DNA of 64,000 bases from Spirochaetales bacterium. GTDB taxonomy: Bacteria > Spirochaetota > Leptospiria > Leptospirales > Leptonemataceae. Positions within the stretch are counted from its first letter, which is position 1; each line of letters begins with the position of its first letter. Under the pieces are notes generated by a model. It searched no databases and was not told where the DNA came from. It was given only the letters and a program-made list of their open reading frames with translations. A program made the position numbers and the translations under genes. Location of the stretch: contig JABTUL010000003.1 of assembly GCA_015075425.1 (NCBI GenBank), positions 152,693 through 216,692 of the forward strand, read 5' to 3'. Of this stretch, positions 52,292-61,210 are shown piece by piece.

Positions 52292-53525
52292 GGGTTTTCC
52301 GGATAATCAGGGCGGTTTCGCCGGAATGCTCTATGCGAATGCTTTTTTGTTCCGCCATGTCAATGTAGTTGCGCCAGCCAAGGGATACAAGTTGTCTTTG
52401 CGGATCAAGGGGGTTGCGGATATCAAAGTTGCGGCTTTCCACCAGGATGGTCAGGCGATGGCGACGGGCCTCCAGTTCACCCAGTAGAAAATCAACCGGA
52501 TACTCGGCGCGCAGTAGCGAGGGGTCCCTTTTTAGCTGGGCCATCAAGCGATGCAGGGTGATGTTACTTTCCCGGTGAACAAAGGAATGCAGACTGCCCA
52601 GAAGACCGGCCAGAACAAGACCGGCGGAGGCGCTGCTGCGTCGCGCAAAGAGCAGGGTAAAAAAACACGATTCGCCTGAATCTGCGGTAAAAAATTCAAT
52701 GATGCAGGGCCGGTTCTGCCGTGAGGAAACAATGGAATAACCCGGAATCGCCGGTATTCTTGAGGGCAGTAGATAGCCAGCAATTCTTTCGGCAACAAGC
52801 AATTCCTGTTCAAAGGGTTGTGAATCGACAACTTTATAGGAAAGAATTCTATTCTGTATACTTACTGCCGCTTTCCGGGCAAACATTTGCAGGCCGCGCA
52901 ACGCGTAACGATTGCGGGGTGGCTCACTTAGTATCACAAAACCAAGGACTCGCTGGCGATGTACGATGGGCTGAATCCAGGCCGCTTTATTTTTTTCCAG
53001 AATGCTCTGCTCAGCAGGCTCGTCGGTCTGTCCGGCGATCAATGTTTTCCCGGAGCGCAGGGCACGCAAGAGGTCCTCCTCATCTTTGACCGTTGACGGG
53101 CGGCCCTGGACCAGCGTTCCATTGCGATAGACATGGTAGCTGTAAACCTGGCGATCCGAGTTCAGGATGGCTATGCGGCCCGAATGAACATCCAGCCAGC
53201 GCATCAGATCGGGAAAGATGGTCCGGATCATTTCTTCTGCACTGAATTGGCGGGCCATCAGATCCAGGTGATGGTGTTCCAGGCCAAAGTAGCGCAGGTA
53301 ATCATTTTTGTCCAGTATCTGGCCCAGCAGATAATCGCGCGCCGGAAAGAGAATCAAAACAGAAAGTATAATAAAAAGAAATGTAACAATTTCCTGGTGA
53401 AAGCGAGTATAAGGCGGAACGAGCAAATCCAGCAGATAGAAAAGACCGATAACCGGTAAAGCAAAAGCCGCCGAATAAAGCCAGTGCAATTGTCTGAAGG
53501 AAAACCTGCCGCCGCGTAACTTCAT
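52284..53525 (-). CDS. GAF protein with a degenerate SpoIIE/PP2C domain
   Basis: About 413 residues from the ATG at 53525 (two bases after the argJ stop). Two spans (about 15-35 and 45-65) are followed by a GAF-like region and a C-terminal part that begins like a SpoIIE phosphatase (ERIAGYLLPSRIPAIPGYSI). It then lacks every metal-binding motif (no GDY.D, no DVSGHG, no SDD). It is therefore a likely pseudophosphatase. Gene order and overlap with the active PP2C downstream suggest that it regulates or pairs with it. A longer GTG form (53585) would overlap argJ by 58 bases. Confidence 0.7.
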   Translation of the reverse strand: MKLRGGRFSFRQLHWLYSAAFALPVIGLFYLLDLLVPPYTRFHQEIVTFLFIILSVLILFPARDYLLGQILDKNDYLRYFGLEHHHLDLMARQFSAEEMIRTIFPDLMRWLDVHSGRIAILNSDRQVYSYHVYRNGTLVQGRPSTVKDEEDLLRALRSGKTLIAGQTDEPAEQSILEKNKAAWIQPIVHRQRVLGFVILSEPPRNRYALRGLQMFARKAAVSIQNRILSYKVVDSQPFEQELLVAERIAGYLLPSRIPAIPGYSIVSSRQNRPCIIEFFTADSGESCFFTLLFARRSSASAGLVLAGLLGSLHSFVHRESNITLHRLMAQLKRDPSLLRAEYPVDFLLGELEARRHRLTILVESRNFDIRNPLDPQRQLVSLGWRNYIDMAEQKSIRIEHSGETALIIRKTHD

Positions 53526-53527
53526 GC

Positions 53528-54754
53528 TCAGGTTGTGTAGAGCGCGTTGATGGCGACGTAATCTGCCGTAAGATCGCAACCCCACATGCGTTCGGCGGCT
53601 GGACCCTGGCCCACGTGAATCTGGATAAGAATCAATGGATTTTCCAGGTAGCGGCGGAGCTGTGCCAGGTCCGCGTCCTTTGTCAGCTCCATTTCCCCGA
53701 GAAAGATTCGCAGATCCGTTATAGCAACAGGGACCGTGAAGACTTTCCCTATGGCCATGATGAGTCGGCCCCAGTTGGGGTCGGCTCCATGAATGGCTGT
53801 TTTGAGCAGGGGACTGTTCACTAAAGAACGGGCCAGCAGTAGAGCTTCATCGCGGTTTCGCGCACCCAGGATGCGCACTTCAAAGACCCGGGTGGCACCC
53901 TCGCCATCCCGAACAATTTCACCGGCAAGGAAAAGACAAATTTCCCGCAGAGCCGCGACAAATTCTCGCTCGTGATCCGCCAGAAAATCGGCCTGAAATT
54001 CCCAGGGAAACGATTGCCCCAGTTGCTTTCGTTCCTGTTCCGTGAGCCGGATTTCCGGGCCGATTCTTCCGCTGGCCCAGAGGACAACGGTGTCGCTGGT
54101 AGATGTATCGGAATCTACACTGATCCGGTTGAAGCTCAAATCAACTGCCCAGCGCAACAGGGACTGAAGCGTGGTGGCCTCGATTTTGGCATCGGTGAGA
54201 ATGTAAGCGAGCATTGTAGCCATGTCCGGCGCGATCATGCCTGCTCCTTTAGCCACGCCAGTTATCGTAACGCCACTTTGCAGTCGGATGCTTTTTTGCT
54301 TGGGCCAGCGATCCGTTGTGAGGATAGAGCGACTGAAGGATTCCAGGTCCGCAGATTGTATGCGCTCCGGGATTTGCCGGCAGGCCTCAAGCATGATGGA
54401 ACGTGGCAGGGGACGACCGATGACTCCTGTGCTTGAAGGCAGGATGCAGTCGGGTCGTATGCCCAGCGTCCGTGCGGCTTCGGCGACATACTCGCGCACC
54501 AGAGCCAGCCCTTCTGGACCAGTGGCAACATTGGAATTTCCGGAGTTGACAATGATTGCCTGAAGCAGGCCCCCGGCAATGTGTTCGCGGCCCACGATAA
54601 TCGGGTTACCCGGAAAATTATTGCGCGTAAAGACAGCATGCGCCGGTGACGGTTCCTCAGACAGGATCACGCCAAAATCGTTTTGTCCCTGTTTGATACC
54701 GGCATTCCAGCCGCCGGCCTTGAAACCGGAAGGTAGTTGGGTGGTGGCGGTCAT
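53528..54754 (-). CDS. argJ: Bifunctional glutamate N-acetyltransferase/amino-acid acetyltransferase
   Basis: 408 residues. It transfers acetyl from N-acetylornithine to glutamate in the arginine pathway. The self-cleaving region KGAGMIAPDMATMLAYI contains the catalytic threonine of MATML. Further matches are VNSGNSNVATG near the N-terminus, SDTSTSDTVVLWASG and GADPNWGRLIMAIG. Usual length. It is 13 bases after glyS and two bases before the next gene, part of a six-gene operon. Confidence 0.95.
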   Translation of the reverse strand: MTATTQLPSGFKAGGWNAGIKQGQNDFGVILSEEPSPAHAVFTRNNFPGNPIIVGREHIAGGLLQAIIVNSGNSNVATGPEGLALVREYVAEAARTLGIRPDCILPSSTGVIGRPLPRSIMLEACRQIPERIQSADLESFSRSILTTDRWPKQKSIRLQSGVTITGVAKGAGMIAPDMATMLAYILTDAKIEATTLQSLLRWAVDLSFNRISVDSDTSTSDTVVLWASGRIGPEIRLTEQERKQLGQSFPWEFQADFLADHEREFVAALREICLFLAGEIVRDGEGATRVFEVRILGARNRDEALLLARSLVNSPLLKTAIHGADPNWGRLIMAIGKVFTVPVAITDLRIFLGEMELTKDADLAQLRRYLENPLILIQIHVGQGPAAERMWGCDLTADYVAINALYTT

Positions 54755-54767
54755 AAGTAGTATTTTT

Positions 54768-56186
54768 TCATAAAGAGATTCCCGTGTCCCGGCTGAAGAT
54801 CTTCTCCAGAAGAAAATGCTTCACCGCAGAGAGTGGCATCCGCTGCTGCTCTGTTGTATTGCGGTCACGGACAGTAACGGTTTCATCGTCTCTGGTTTCA
54901 TAGTCAATGGTAATGCAATAGGGCGTACCCAGCTCATCCTGCCTGTAGTAGCGCTTGCCGATCGATCCCGTCTGATCAAAGTCCACCGGAAAAAAATCTG
55001 CCAGCTCAAGATAAAGCTTCCGGGCAATTTCACCAAGGCCATCTTTTTTTTGCAGAGGGAAAATGGCTGCTTTAACCGGAGCCAGGCGAGGATGGAGTTT
55101 AAGCACCGTACGTTGTTCGGCTCCCGGATTTTCTACCACATAGGCATCGGAGAGAATAGCCAGCAGGAGCCTGTTGACCCCGAGGGCCGGTTCGACCACA
55201 TAGGGCAGGTAACGTTCGTTTTTTTCCGCATCAAAATAGTCCAGGTTCTTGCCACTCAAAGATTGGTGTGCATTCAGATCAAAATTGGTCCGGGAGGCGA
55301 TGCCCCAGAGTTCCCCCCAGCCAAAAGGATACTGGTATTCGATATCTGCCGTGGCATCAGAATAGTGACTGAGTTCTTCTTTTTCATGATGGCGGATCCG
55401 CAGGTTCTCCGTGCGCAGTCCCATATCCTTCAACCACTGCATACAGTAGTCCAGCCAGTGGCTGAAGTGCTGCTCCTGAGTCCCGGGCTGGCAGAAGTAT
55501 TCCAGTTCCATTTGTTCAAATTCACGGGTGCGAAAGACAAACTGGCGGGCAATGATCTCATTACGGAAGCTTTTACCAATTTGCGCTATGCCGAAGGGGA
55601 TTTTTACACGACAGGAATCGGTTACATTACGAAAATTGATAAAAATACCCTGTGCTGTTTCCGGGCGCAAAAAGACCTCGATATCCCGCTCAGCGGTGGC
55701 CCCCATGCGGGTTTTGAACATCAGATTGAATTGTCTTGGCGCTGTCAATTGTCCGCGTGTTCCGCAGTCCGGGCAGGCCAGCTCCGTCTGGTGTTTGTTG
55801 TGAAGTTCGACAGTTGCGGCCAGGTCCAGACCTTCACCCATGCCGCGCTCTTCAAAATAAGAATCTGCCCGGAAGCGACTTTTGCACTGTTTGCAGTCCA
55901 TGAGTGGATCATTGAAGGAAGCAATGTGCCCGCTGGCTTTCCAAACATCGGGATGGAGCATAATGGAGCTGTCCAGGCCTACGACATCTTCGCGCTGATG
56001 CACAAAAGTCTTCCACCATTCGTTCTTAATGTTGCGTAAGAGTTCCGTGCCGTAGGGGCCGTAGTCAAAGGTAGCCGTGAGTCCGCCATAAATATCCGAT
56101 CCGGGAAAGATGAATCCTCGTCTTTTGCACAGAGCGACAAGGTCTTTCAAAGGCTCGGCAATATTTTTTGCTTTTTTCTGGGCCAT
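54768..56186 (-). CDS. glyQS: Glycyl-tRNA synthetase
   Basis: 472 residues from the ATG at 56186, the single-chain alpha2-type class II enzyme. Motif 1 to 3 regions include FGIAQIGKSFRNEI, FRTREFEQMELEYFC and the DYGPYGTELLRN block near the N-terminus; VEPALGVNRLLLAIL lies near the C-terminus, followed by the anticodon-binding domain (APVKAAIFPL). The GTG at 56234 would add 16 unlikely residues. First gene of the minus-strand operon. Confidence 0.95.
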   Translation of the reverse strand: MAQKKAKNIAEPLKDLVALCKRRGFIFPGSDIYGGLTATFDYGPYGTELLRNIKNEWWKTFVHQREDVVGLDSSIMLHPDVWKASGHIASFNDPLMDCKQCKSRFRADSYFEERGMGEGLDLAATVELHNKHQTELACPDCGTRGQLTAPRQFNLMFKTRMGATAERDIEVFLRPETAQGIFINFRNVTDSCRVKIPFGIAQIGKSFRNEIIARQFVFRTREFEQMELEYFCQPGTQEQHFSHWLDYCMQWLKDMGLRTENLRIRHHEKEELSHYSDATADIEYQYPFGWGELWGIASRTNFDLNAHQSLSGKNLDYFDAEKNERYLPYVVEPALGVNRLLLAILSDAYVVENPGAEQRTVLKLHPRLAPVKAAIFPLQKKDGLGEIARKLYLELADFFPVDFDQTGSIGKRYYRQDELGTPYCITIDYETRDDETVTVRDRNTTEQQRMPLSAVKHFLLEKIFSRDTGISL

Positions 56187-56262
56187 AAGGCAATGGTCCA
56201 GAATAGAATGGAGGAGCAAGTGCTTCTTGACCACAGAGCCACATAAGGACTGTTAAGCCTTT

Positions 56263-57954
56263 GTGCCCTCTGCCGCTGTGAATCACTACCATTACCGCTA
56301 CCGGATCGGCTGGATCGAGCGCGCCCTGGCAATAGCTTCCTGGACGGGCAATCTCCTGCCCGGTGGCTTCCTTCTTTCCTTTGCTCTTTACGATCGATTC
56401 CGGGATCGGTTTGTACGCCGGCATGCCTTACTCTCCGGAATGTTGGGTCTTATCTGGTCCGCTATGGGCTTTGCTGCTTATCTCTTAAACTATCTTTTCC
56501 TCTATGAATCAAGCGAGCAGTTTCTAAGCTACGAGCAATTGCTGGGCGGCCTTTTCAGCTCCGGTCCCTGGTTGCCCGTTCTCCTTATTGTGTTACAGAG
56601 CTTTCTTTTTATGCAGCATGTTCGTATGTTTGGACCGTCCGGGCAAAGAGGCCAGCTTCCGCTCCTCCTTTCACTGTCCCTGCCGTTCTTTTACTACAAC
56701 AAAGCGCTGTGGGCGCCGGTCATGACCGGTGATGCCGTTTCCTTCTTTGCTTTTGACTACCAGAGCTTTCGCAGTCCGCTCAGCCTTTTTCCCGGCCATT
56801 ATTTTGCCCTACTTATGATATGGGGAGCGCTGCAGGCCCTGCAGGGGCTTGCTCCTGTATTCTGGCGAAAGCTCTTTTGCCGGCTGCTTCGCGATGAGCG
56901 GGCCCGGGCAGGGCAGAGAATGCAACCGGCTCTCTTGCGCGCTTTTGTTCCTGGCTGGGGTTTTTTCTATCTTGGCCAGAGACTTTCCGGTGCAGGATTT
57001 TTTCTGTTCTTTCTTTTGATTTCCTTTCTTTTCAGTCTGTCGCTGGCGCTTAATTACGGCGATCTTGTGCAAAATTGGCCTGGTTTTAACGCCAATGCCG
57101 CCTGGTACTATCTCTCCACTCTGGGACTTAAAAGTGCCATATCCGATGCCCATCTCAAGTCCTGGCTGGGTCATCCCCTGAGTCTTGGCGGCACATTTGC
57201 TCTTTTCGTGCTGAGCATTGTTTTATCGCGCATCCTGGTTGCCCGTCAATTCCGCAGCGGAAGGCCCGGACTTTTCTGGTCTTTTGTGCCCTCGGCTGCC
57301 CTTTTGCATCTTTTCATTCCGGTGATGGCTCTTTTGATCCCGGTTCGTTTTCATACTCTGGAGCCGCCTCCCGAGAATCAGGCTGCTGAGCCGCCGGCCA
57401 TTCCGGTGATTCCTCATTTTTTCGAAGAGAGCCAGGACATGGGCCTTGATGGCAGTGTTCTGTCCGGCCGCCCGGATGGCGATGATCGGGATCCGCTTCT
57501 CGCTGAAAAAAAAGCTGAGACCCAGGGAGAAGGACCGGAAGCGAACACAGAGGAGTCCACGGGGCTCAGCACAGGTGAAGGCCGGGGGGTCAAAGGCGAC
57601 CGGTCGTCCATGACCTACAGCAACTACCTCTCCGCCCGGTTGCGCGTTGCCGAGAGCTGGCTGCGCTACTGGGATCAGGTCCCGCAGCCTTATGCGGCCG
57701 TCTTTTCTTACCGGATTTCTGAAAATGGCGTGGTGGAAAATGTATCGATTGTGGATCCATCCAGCGCAGCACAGGCAGATCATCTGACAGTTCAGTTAAT
57801 TGAATCTATGGGTGTCCTCCTTCCGCCCCCAGGTGGACCCGTGCGGGTTACAGAGCTTTTCTGGAATACAACTCCGGATGATTCAGCGCTGCCCACGGAA
57901 CTCAAGCGGCAGTTGTCGAAAGCTTTTGACGGCCGGACGATTGAGAGGGATTGA
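56263..57954 (+). CDS. Membrane protein with a TonB-like C-terminal domain
   Basis: 563 residues from a GTG start. About eight to nine membrane spans lie between residues 30 and 370, followed by an acidic, disordered linker (about 380-440). A C-terminal domain (about 450-560) reads SYRISENGVVENVSIVDPSSAAQADHL, typical of the TonB/TolA C-terminal fold. Such a layout could link inner-membrane and envelope parts. The stop shares a base with the ATG of the PrsW gene (TGATG). A later GTG (56278) is an alternative start. Confidence 0.65.
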   Translation: MPSAAVNHYHYRYRIGWIERALAIASWTGNLLPGGFLLSFALYDRFRDRFVRRHALLSGMLGLIWSAMGFAAYLLNYLFLYESSEQFLSYEQLLGGLFSSGPWLPVLLIVLQSFLFMQHVRMFGPSGQRGQLPLLLSLSLPFFYYNKALWAPVMTGDAVSFFAFDYQSFRSPLSLFPGHYFALLMIWGALQALQGLAPVFWRKLFCRLLRDERARAGQRMQPALLRAFVPGWGFFYLGQRLSGAGFFLFFLLISFLFSLSLALNYGDLVQNWPGFNANAAWYYLSTLGLKSAISDAHLKSWLGHPLSLGGTFALFVLSIVLSRILVARQFRSGRPGLFWSFVPSAALLHLFIPVMALLIPVRFHTLEPPPENQAAEPPAIPVIPHFFEESQDMGLDGSVLSGRPDGDDRDPLLAEKKAETQGEGPEANTEESTGLSTGEGRGVKGDRSSMTYSNYLSARLRVAESWLRYWDQVPQPYAAVFSYRISENGVVENVSIVDPSSAAQADHLTVQLIESMGVLLPPPGGPVRVTELFWNTTPDDSALPTELKRQLSKAFDGRTIERD

Positions 57955-59402
57955 TGGCTTTCTTTTTAGCTTTTTTATCTATTCTGCCGCTGGCATTGCT
58001 TCTGGGACGTCTGTGTCGGCCGGACTACCGGCCAGCCATTTTGTGGCTTGAGCGTTTTCTGCGCAGCAAACGGTCGCCACTTGGTTCGGGAGTTCTTGCC
58101 GGTCTCATTGCCGGCCTCCTGGCGGCCCTGCAGGTGCAGCTGGTTCATTACCTTTTCTGGTCCGATATCGACCTGGAGTTTCGTCCTTCGAGCGCTGTTA
58201 GCTGGACTTTGCAGCTGGCCTTTCTCCGCGCCAGCCTCACCGAGGAACTCTTCAAGTGTAGCTTTGCCTTTGCTGCCATGTGGCTGGTGTGCTACCGCGG
58301 GGGGCGCTACAGAGCCTCCGCACCTGTTCTGGCCGCAGCCACGGGAACGGGCTTTGCATTACTGGAAAATATTGGTTATTTTACTGTTTTTGGCGGGCAG
58401 GGATTGCTCGCTCTCTTTGTGGGTCGCTTCTTCTTTGCCGCTACAGCGCACACTCTGAGCAATTTGATTTTTGGACTCTGGTTTTACCGGCAGCAGGAGC
58501 GACCCTGGCGGGCTTTTATTTCCGGAACTTTTCTGGCAATCCTCGGCCACGGTATTTATGATTTCTTTGCCTTTGCCCAGGCGCCTCTCGCTGCCTTTCT
58601 GGTTTTTCTTACACTTGTGATTCTGGGCTTTCTGGCCGTCTCGCTCTATCAGGCGGCGTTCCCTTGGCGGCGAACACCGAAATTGCAGCGACGCGAAGGG
58701 AAGTCCGACACAGTGGAGAGTCAGGTCTTTCTGGATTCCTATGCCCGACTCCGGCCGGCCGTGGTCGGGCCGCGCCTCGAGCAATTCCCTCTGGACGCTG
58801 TCACGATGCAACTTCTGCTCTGCGATCAGGCCCTGGCCGAAAGCCCGACCCGTCTGGTGGGCCTTTACAAAAGCTGGCAGGAAAGACTGCGTCCCTTTTC
58901 TGTTGAATACTGGGATACCGGCAGCCTTTCCGCTGAGGCCGACTACCACGGACTTCTGCGACTGGGCATTGATCTGACTGCGCTTTCTCCCCTGCGCATC
59001 GCCTGCATCCGCCGCGCGGAAGGAACAGGCTACCTGTCGGTGGGTCTTTCTATGCTTCACGGTTCGGAAGTGTACATTGCGATGCCCGGCTCATTCCCCA
59101 CAGTGAAGCTTTTCTTCCTGGCTCTGGCCTCTGGCCTGAAGTTGCCCGGTCTCTATTGCTGCGCGGAAATTCCTTCTGCTTTTGCAGGAGACCCTCATGG
59201 CTGGATAGCGTCGTTTGTTCCTGTTCCTTTGAGCGATGATCTGCTGAGTATGGCCGCCGGACGGGAAACCATTACGGAAATCCTGTTTTATTCGCGACCG
59301 GAAACACACTATATCCAGCGGCACGGCTGGCCCGCTTTACTCAAACGCCAGCAGGAAAAAGGTATCTCCTGGCATAACGATTTTACGCGCAGTCTTCCTT
59401 AG
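57954..59402 (+). CDS. PrsW-like intramembrane metalloprotease with C-terminal extension
   Basis: 482 residues from the ATG at 57954 (after GAGAGGGA). The first ~230 residues contain five or more spans with the PrsW/CAAX-like signature: TEELFKCSF, ATGTGFALLENIGYF, HTLSNLIFG and LGHGIYDFFAF (paired acidic and histidine residues of a buried metal site). A soluble C-terminal half (about 240-480) has no motif I know. PrsW cleaves anti-sigma factors in membranes. Coupled to the TonB-like gene upstream; the 3' end overlaps the convergent gene by four bases. Confidence 0.8.
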   Translation: MAFFLAFLSILPLALLLGRLCRPDYRPAILWLERFLRSKRSPLGSGVLAGLIAGLLAALQVQLVHYLFWSDIDLEFRPSSAVSWTLQLAFLRASLTEELFKCSFAFAAMWLVCYRGGRYRASAPVLAAATGTGFALLENIGYFTVFGGQGLLALFVGRFFFAATAHTLSNLIFGLWFYRQQERPWRAFISGTFLAILGHGIYDFFAFAQAPLAAFLVFLTLVILGFLAVSLYQAAFPWRRTPKLQRREGKSDTVESQVFLDSYARLRPAVVGPRLEQFPLDAVTMQLLLCDQALAESPTRLVGLYKSWQERLRPFSVEYWDTGSLSAEADYHGLLRLGIDLTALSPLRIACIRRAEGTGYLSVGLSMLHGSEVYIAMPGSFPTVKLFFLALASGLKLPGLYCCAEIPSAFAGDPHGWIASFVPVPLSDDLLSMAAGRETITEILFYSRPETHYIQRHGWPALLKRQQEKGISWHNDFTRSLP

Positions 59403-60238
59403 CCCAGCTCAGCAATTCTGCTCTGTGTTCGCAGGGCCAGAGTGTGCAGAAGCTGGAAACTCCAGCGCGGATGCAACTGAAACAGAAAATGAAAGTTCGT
59501 TGGATCAAATTCCAGTACGGAAACATCAGTAGAGGCCACAACATCGGCGGAGCGCGGCAGGCCGTCGAACTGGCCCATTTCTCCAGCCATCTGTCCGGCC
59601 ACCAGCGTATCGATCTTTTTGCGCTGGCCGTCGCGATTCTGAAAAACCTCAAGCTCTCCGCTGAGAATGATATAAAGTTCTCTCCCGCTCTCACCCTCCC
59701 TTAATAGAAAGTCGCCATTTTTCAGGGTGCGTCCCAGTCGCCCGGTGATGTGCGCCGGAAATTCATCGGTCTGAGCAAAGCTCATTTCATAGATTTCATC
59801 CATGACCGGTGCCTGCGGGTCAATGCCTGGATCGGGGTCTAAAGAAAGCAGCAGATCTCTTGTACTCTCCCGGCGGTCATACATCCGGATCCGCCGCGAA
59901 AGTTCCAGAACGCTGCGCCGGGCCAGTTCGGCACTGATCTGCAGCTGGTTTAAGAAGTCCTCTTGATCCCACAGGGCGTAGTGGCTGCCCGGATACACAC
60001 CGGCAGCGCTGGGGAGGGAGTTCCCGGTCAGGGCATCTTCCAGACCGATCAGGGCCGGAGCCTGGTAGTTCTCAAATAAGGCCTTTCCGCCGGGCAATCG
60101 AGTCTTGCGGCGCCCCCGACCCTCCAGGATGGCAAGGATCGGACTGCCGGGCTTCAGACGAAGCAGGCCCTCGTACTGCCGACTCTCATCGAGTTTGCCG
60201 CGTCTGATGTATTGCTTGAAATCGATGAAATTTGGCAT
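59399..60238 (-). CDS. Cyclic-nucleotide-binding protein
   Basis: 279 residues. A less conserved N-terminal region (about 1-150) is followed by a C-terminal cNMP-binding domain with LREGESGRELYIILSGELEVF and the phosphate cassette VAGQMAGEMGQFDGLPRSADVVA, with the expected E and R. There is no DNA-binding domain after it, so it is not a CRP-type transcription factor. It may respond to cAMP made by the membrane cyclase in this window. It converges on prsW and is divergent from xerD. Confidence 0.85.
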   Translation of the reverse strand: MPNFIDFKQYIRRGKLDESRQYEGLLRLKPGSPILAILEGRGRRKTRLPGGKALFENYQAPALIGLEDALTGNSLPSAAGVYPGSHYALWDQEDFLNQLQISAELARRSVLELSRRIRMYDRRESTRDLLLSLDPDPGIDPQAPVMDEIYEMSFAQTDEFPAHITGRLGRTLKNGDFLLREGESGRELYIILSGELEVFQNRDGQRKKIDTLVAGQMAGEMGQFDGLPRSADVVASTDVSVLEFDPTNFHFLFQLHPRWSFQLLHTLALRTQSRIAELG

Positions 60239-60285
60239 AAGGGCCTCGCAAAAATTTACAACAAAGGGAACATCTTTATCCGATT

Positions 60286-61206
60286 ATGTACCCATCAGAG
60301 CGCTGGAGCAATTTTTTGTCAAAGTCGGGCTTAATCAAGGAATTTCAAGACTATTTGCTGGTCGAAAAGGGGCTCAGCGAAAATTCCATTTTCTCTTACA
60401 CCTATGATTTAAAGAAATTCCAGACATACCTTACGGATAAAAAGAAGGGATTTCTGGATGTGCGGACAGATGACATCACGGAATTCTTAAAAGATCAGAA
60501 GAAAAAGAAAATATCGAGTCGATCCATGGCCCGGGCTGTGGCGGCGCTGCGGCAATTCTACAGATACCTCAAAGAAGAAGATCGCATCAATGCCAATCCG
60601 GCAGATAAGATCCAGACTCCAGAAATCAAGAAGACTTTACCGGACTACCTGACCATCCAGGAAATCAATGAACTGTTCGCTTCCATCCGCGAGGACGACA
60701 TTTATGAGTTGCGCGACAAAGCGATTTTTGAACTGCTCTACTCTTCCGGGCTCCGTATTTCTGAAGCCTGCATGCTGAAAATTGATGACGTGGATCTTGA
60801 GAATATGTTTCTCGTGGTCCGGGGAAAGGGCGGCCGCGAGCGGCTCGTACCATTCGGGCAAAAGTCCCTCGACATCCTGAGCAATTACATGGAAAATGCC
60901 CGGGAAACGATACTGCGTAACCGGTTCAGTGATTACCTCTTCATCTCTAAGAAAGGAGACTGCCTCAATCGCAAATCGGTCTGGCGTCTGCTCAAAAAAT
61001 ACATCGAAAGGACGGGCATTACCAAGGTGGTTACCCCACATACATTCCGGCATAGCTTTGCCACGCATTTGATCGAAAACAATGCGGATCTGCGCAGCGT
61101 CCAGGAATTGCTCGGCCATATCGACATCAGTACAACCCAGATCTATACTCACCTGGCCAGCCGGACGCTAAAAGAAGTTCATAAAAAATACCATCCGCGC
61201 GGCTGA
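60286..61206 (+). CDS. xerD: Tyrosine recombinase XerD
   Basis: 306 residues. An N-terminal SAM-like core-binding domain (about 15-100) and a catalytic domain with the full set R157, K181, H252, R255, H278 and Y287. XerD resolves chromosome dimers at dif sites. Length and motif order are those of XerD/XerA rather than of a mobile-element integrase, and the neighbours are housekeeping genes. The ctaA start lies four bases after its stop. Confidence 0.9.
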   Translation: MYPSERWSNFLSKSGLIKEFQDYLLVEKGLSENSIFSYTYDLKKFQTYLTDKKKGFLDVRTDDITEFLKDQKKKKISSRSMARAVAALRQFYRYLKEEDRINANPADKIQTPEIKKTLPDYLTIQEINELFASIREDDIYELRDKAIFELLYSSGLRISEACMLKIDDVDLENMFLVVRGKGGRERLVPFGQKSLDILSNYMENARETILRNRFSDYLFISKKGDCLNRKSVWRLLKKYIERTGITKVVTPHTFRHSFATHLIENNADLRSVQELLGHIDISTTQIYTHLASRTLKEVHKKYHPRG

Positions 61207-61210
61207 GTCG

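Noticed and set aside
54816..56039. 407-residue plus-strand ORF antisense to glyQS
   Set aside because: Long only because of codon bias of the synthetase gene; no start signal or family match, while the minus strand is a clear GlyRS.
60286..61206. xerD as a phage or island integrase
   Set aside because: Motifs, length and the neighbouring housekeeping genes fit chromosomal XerD; no attachment-site repeats were seen around it.
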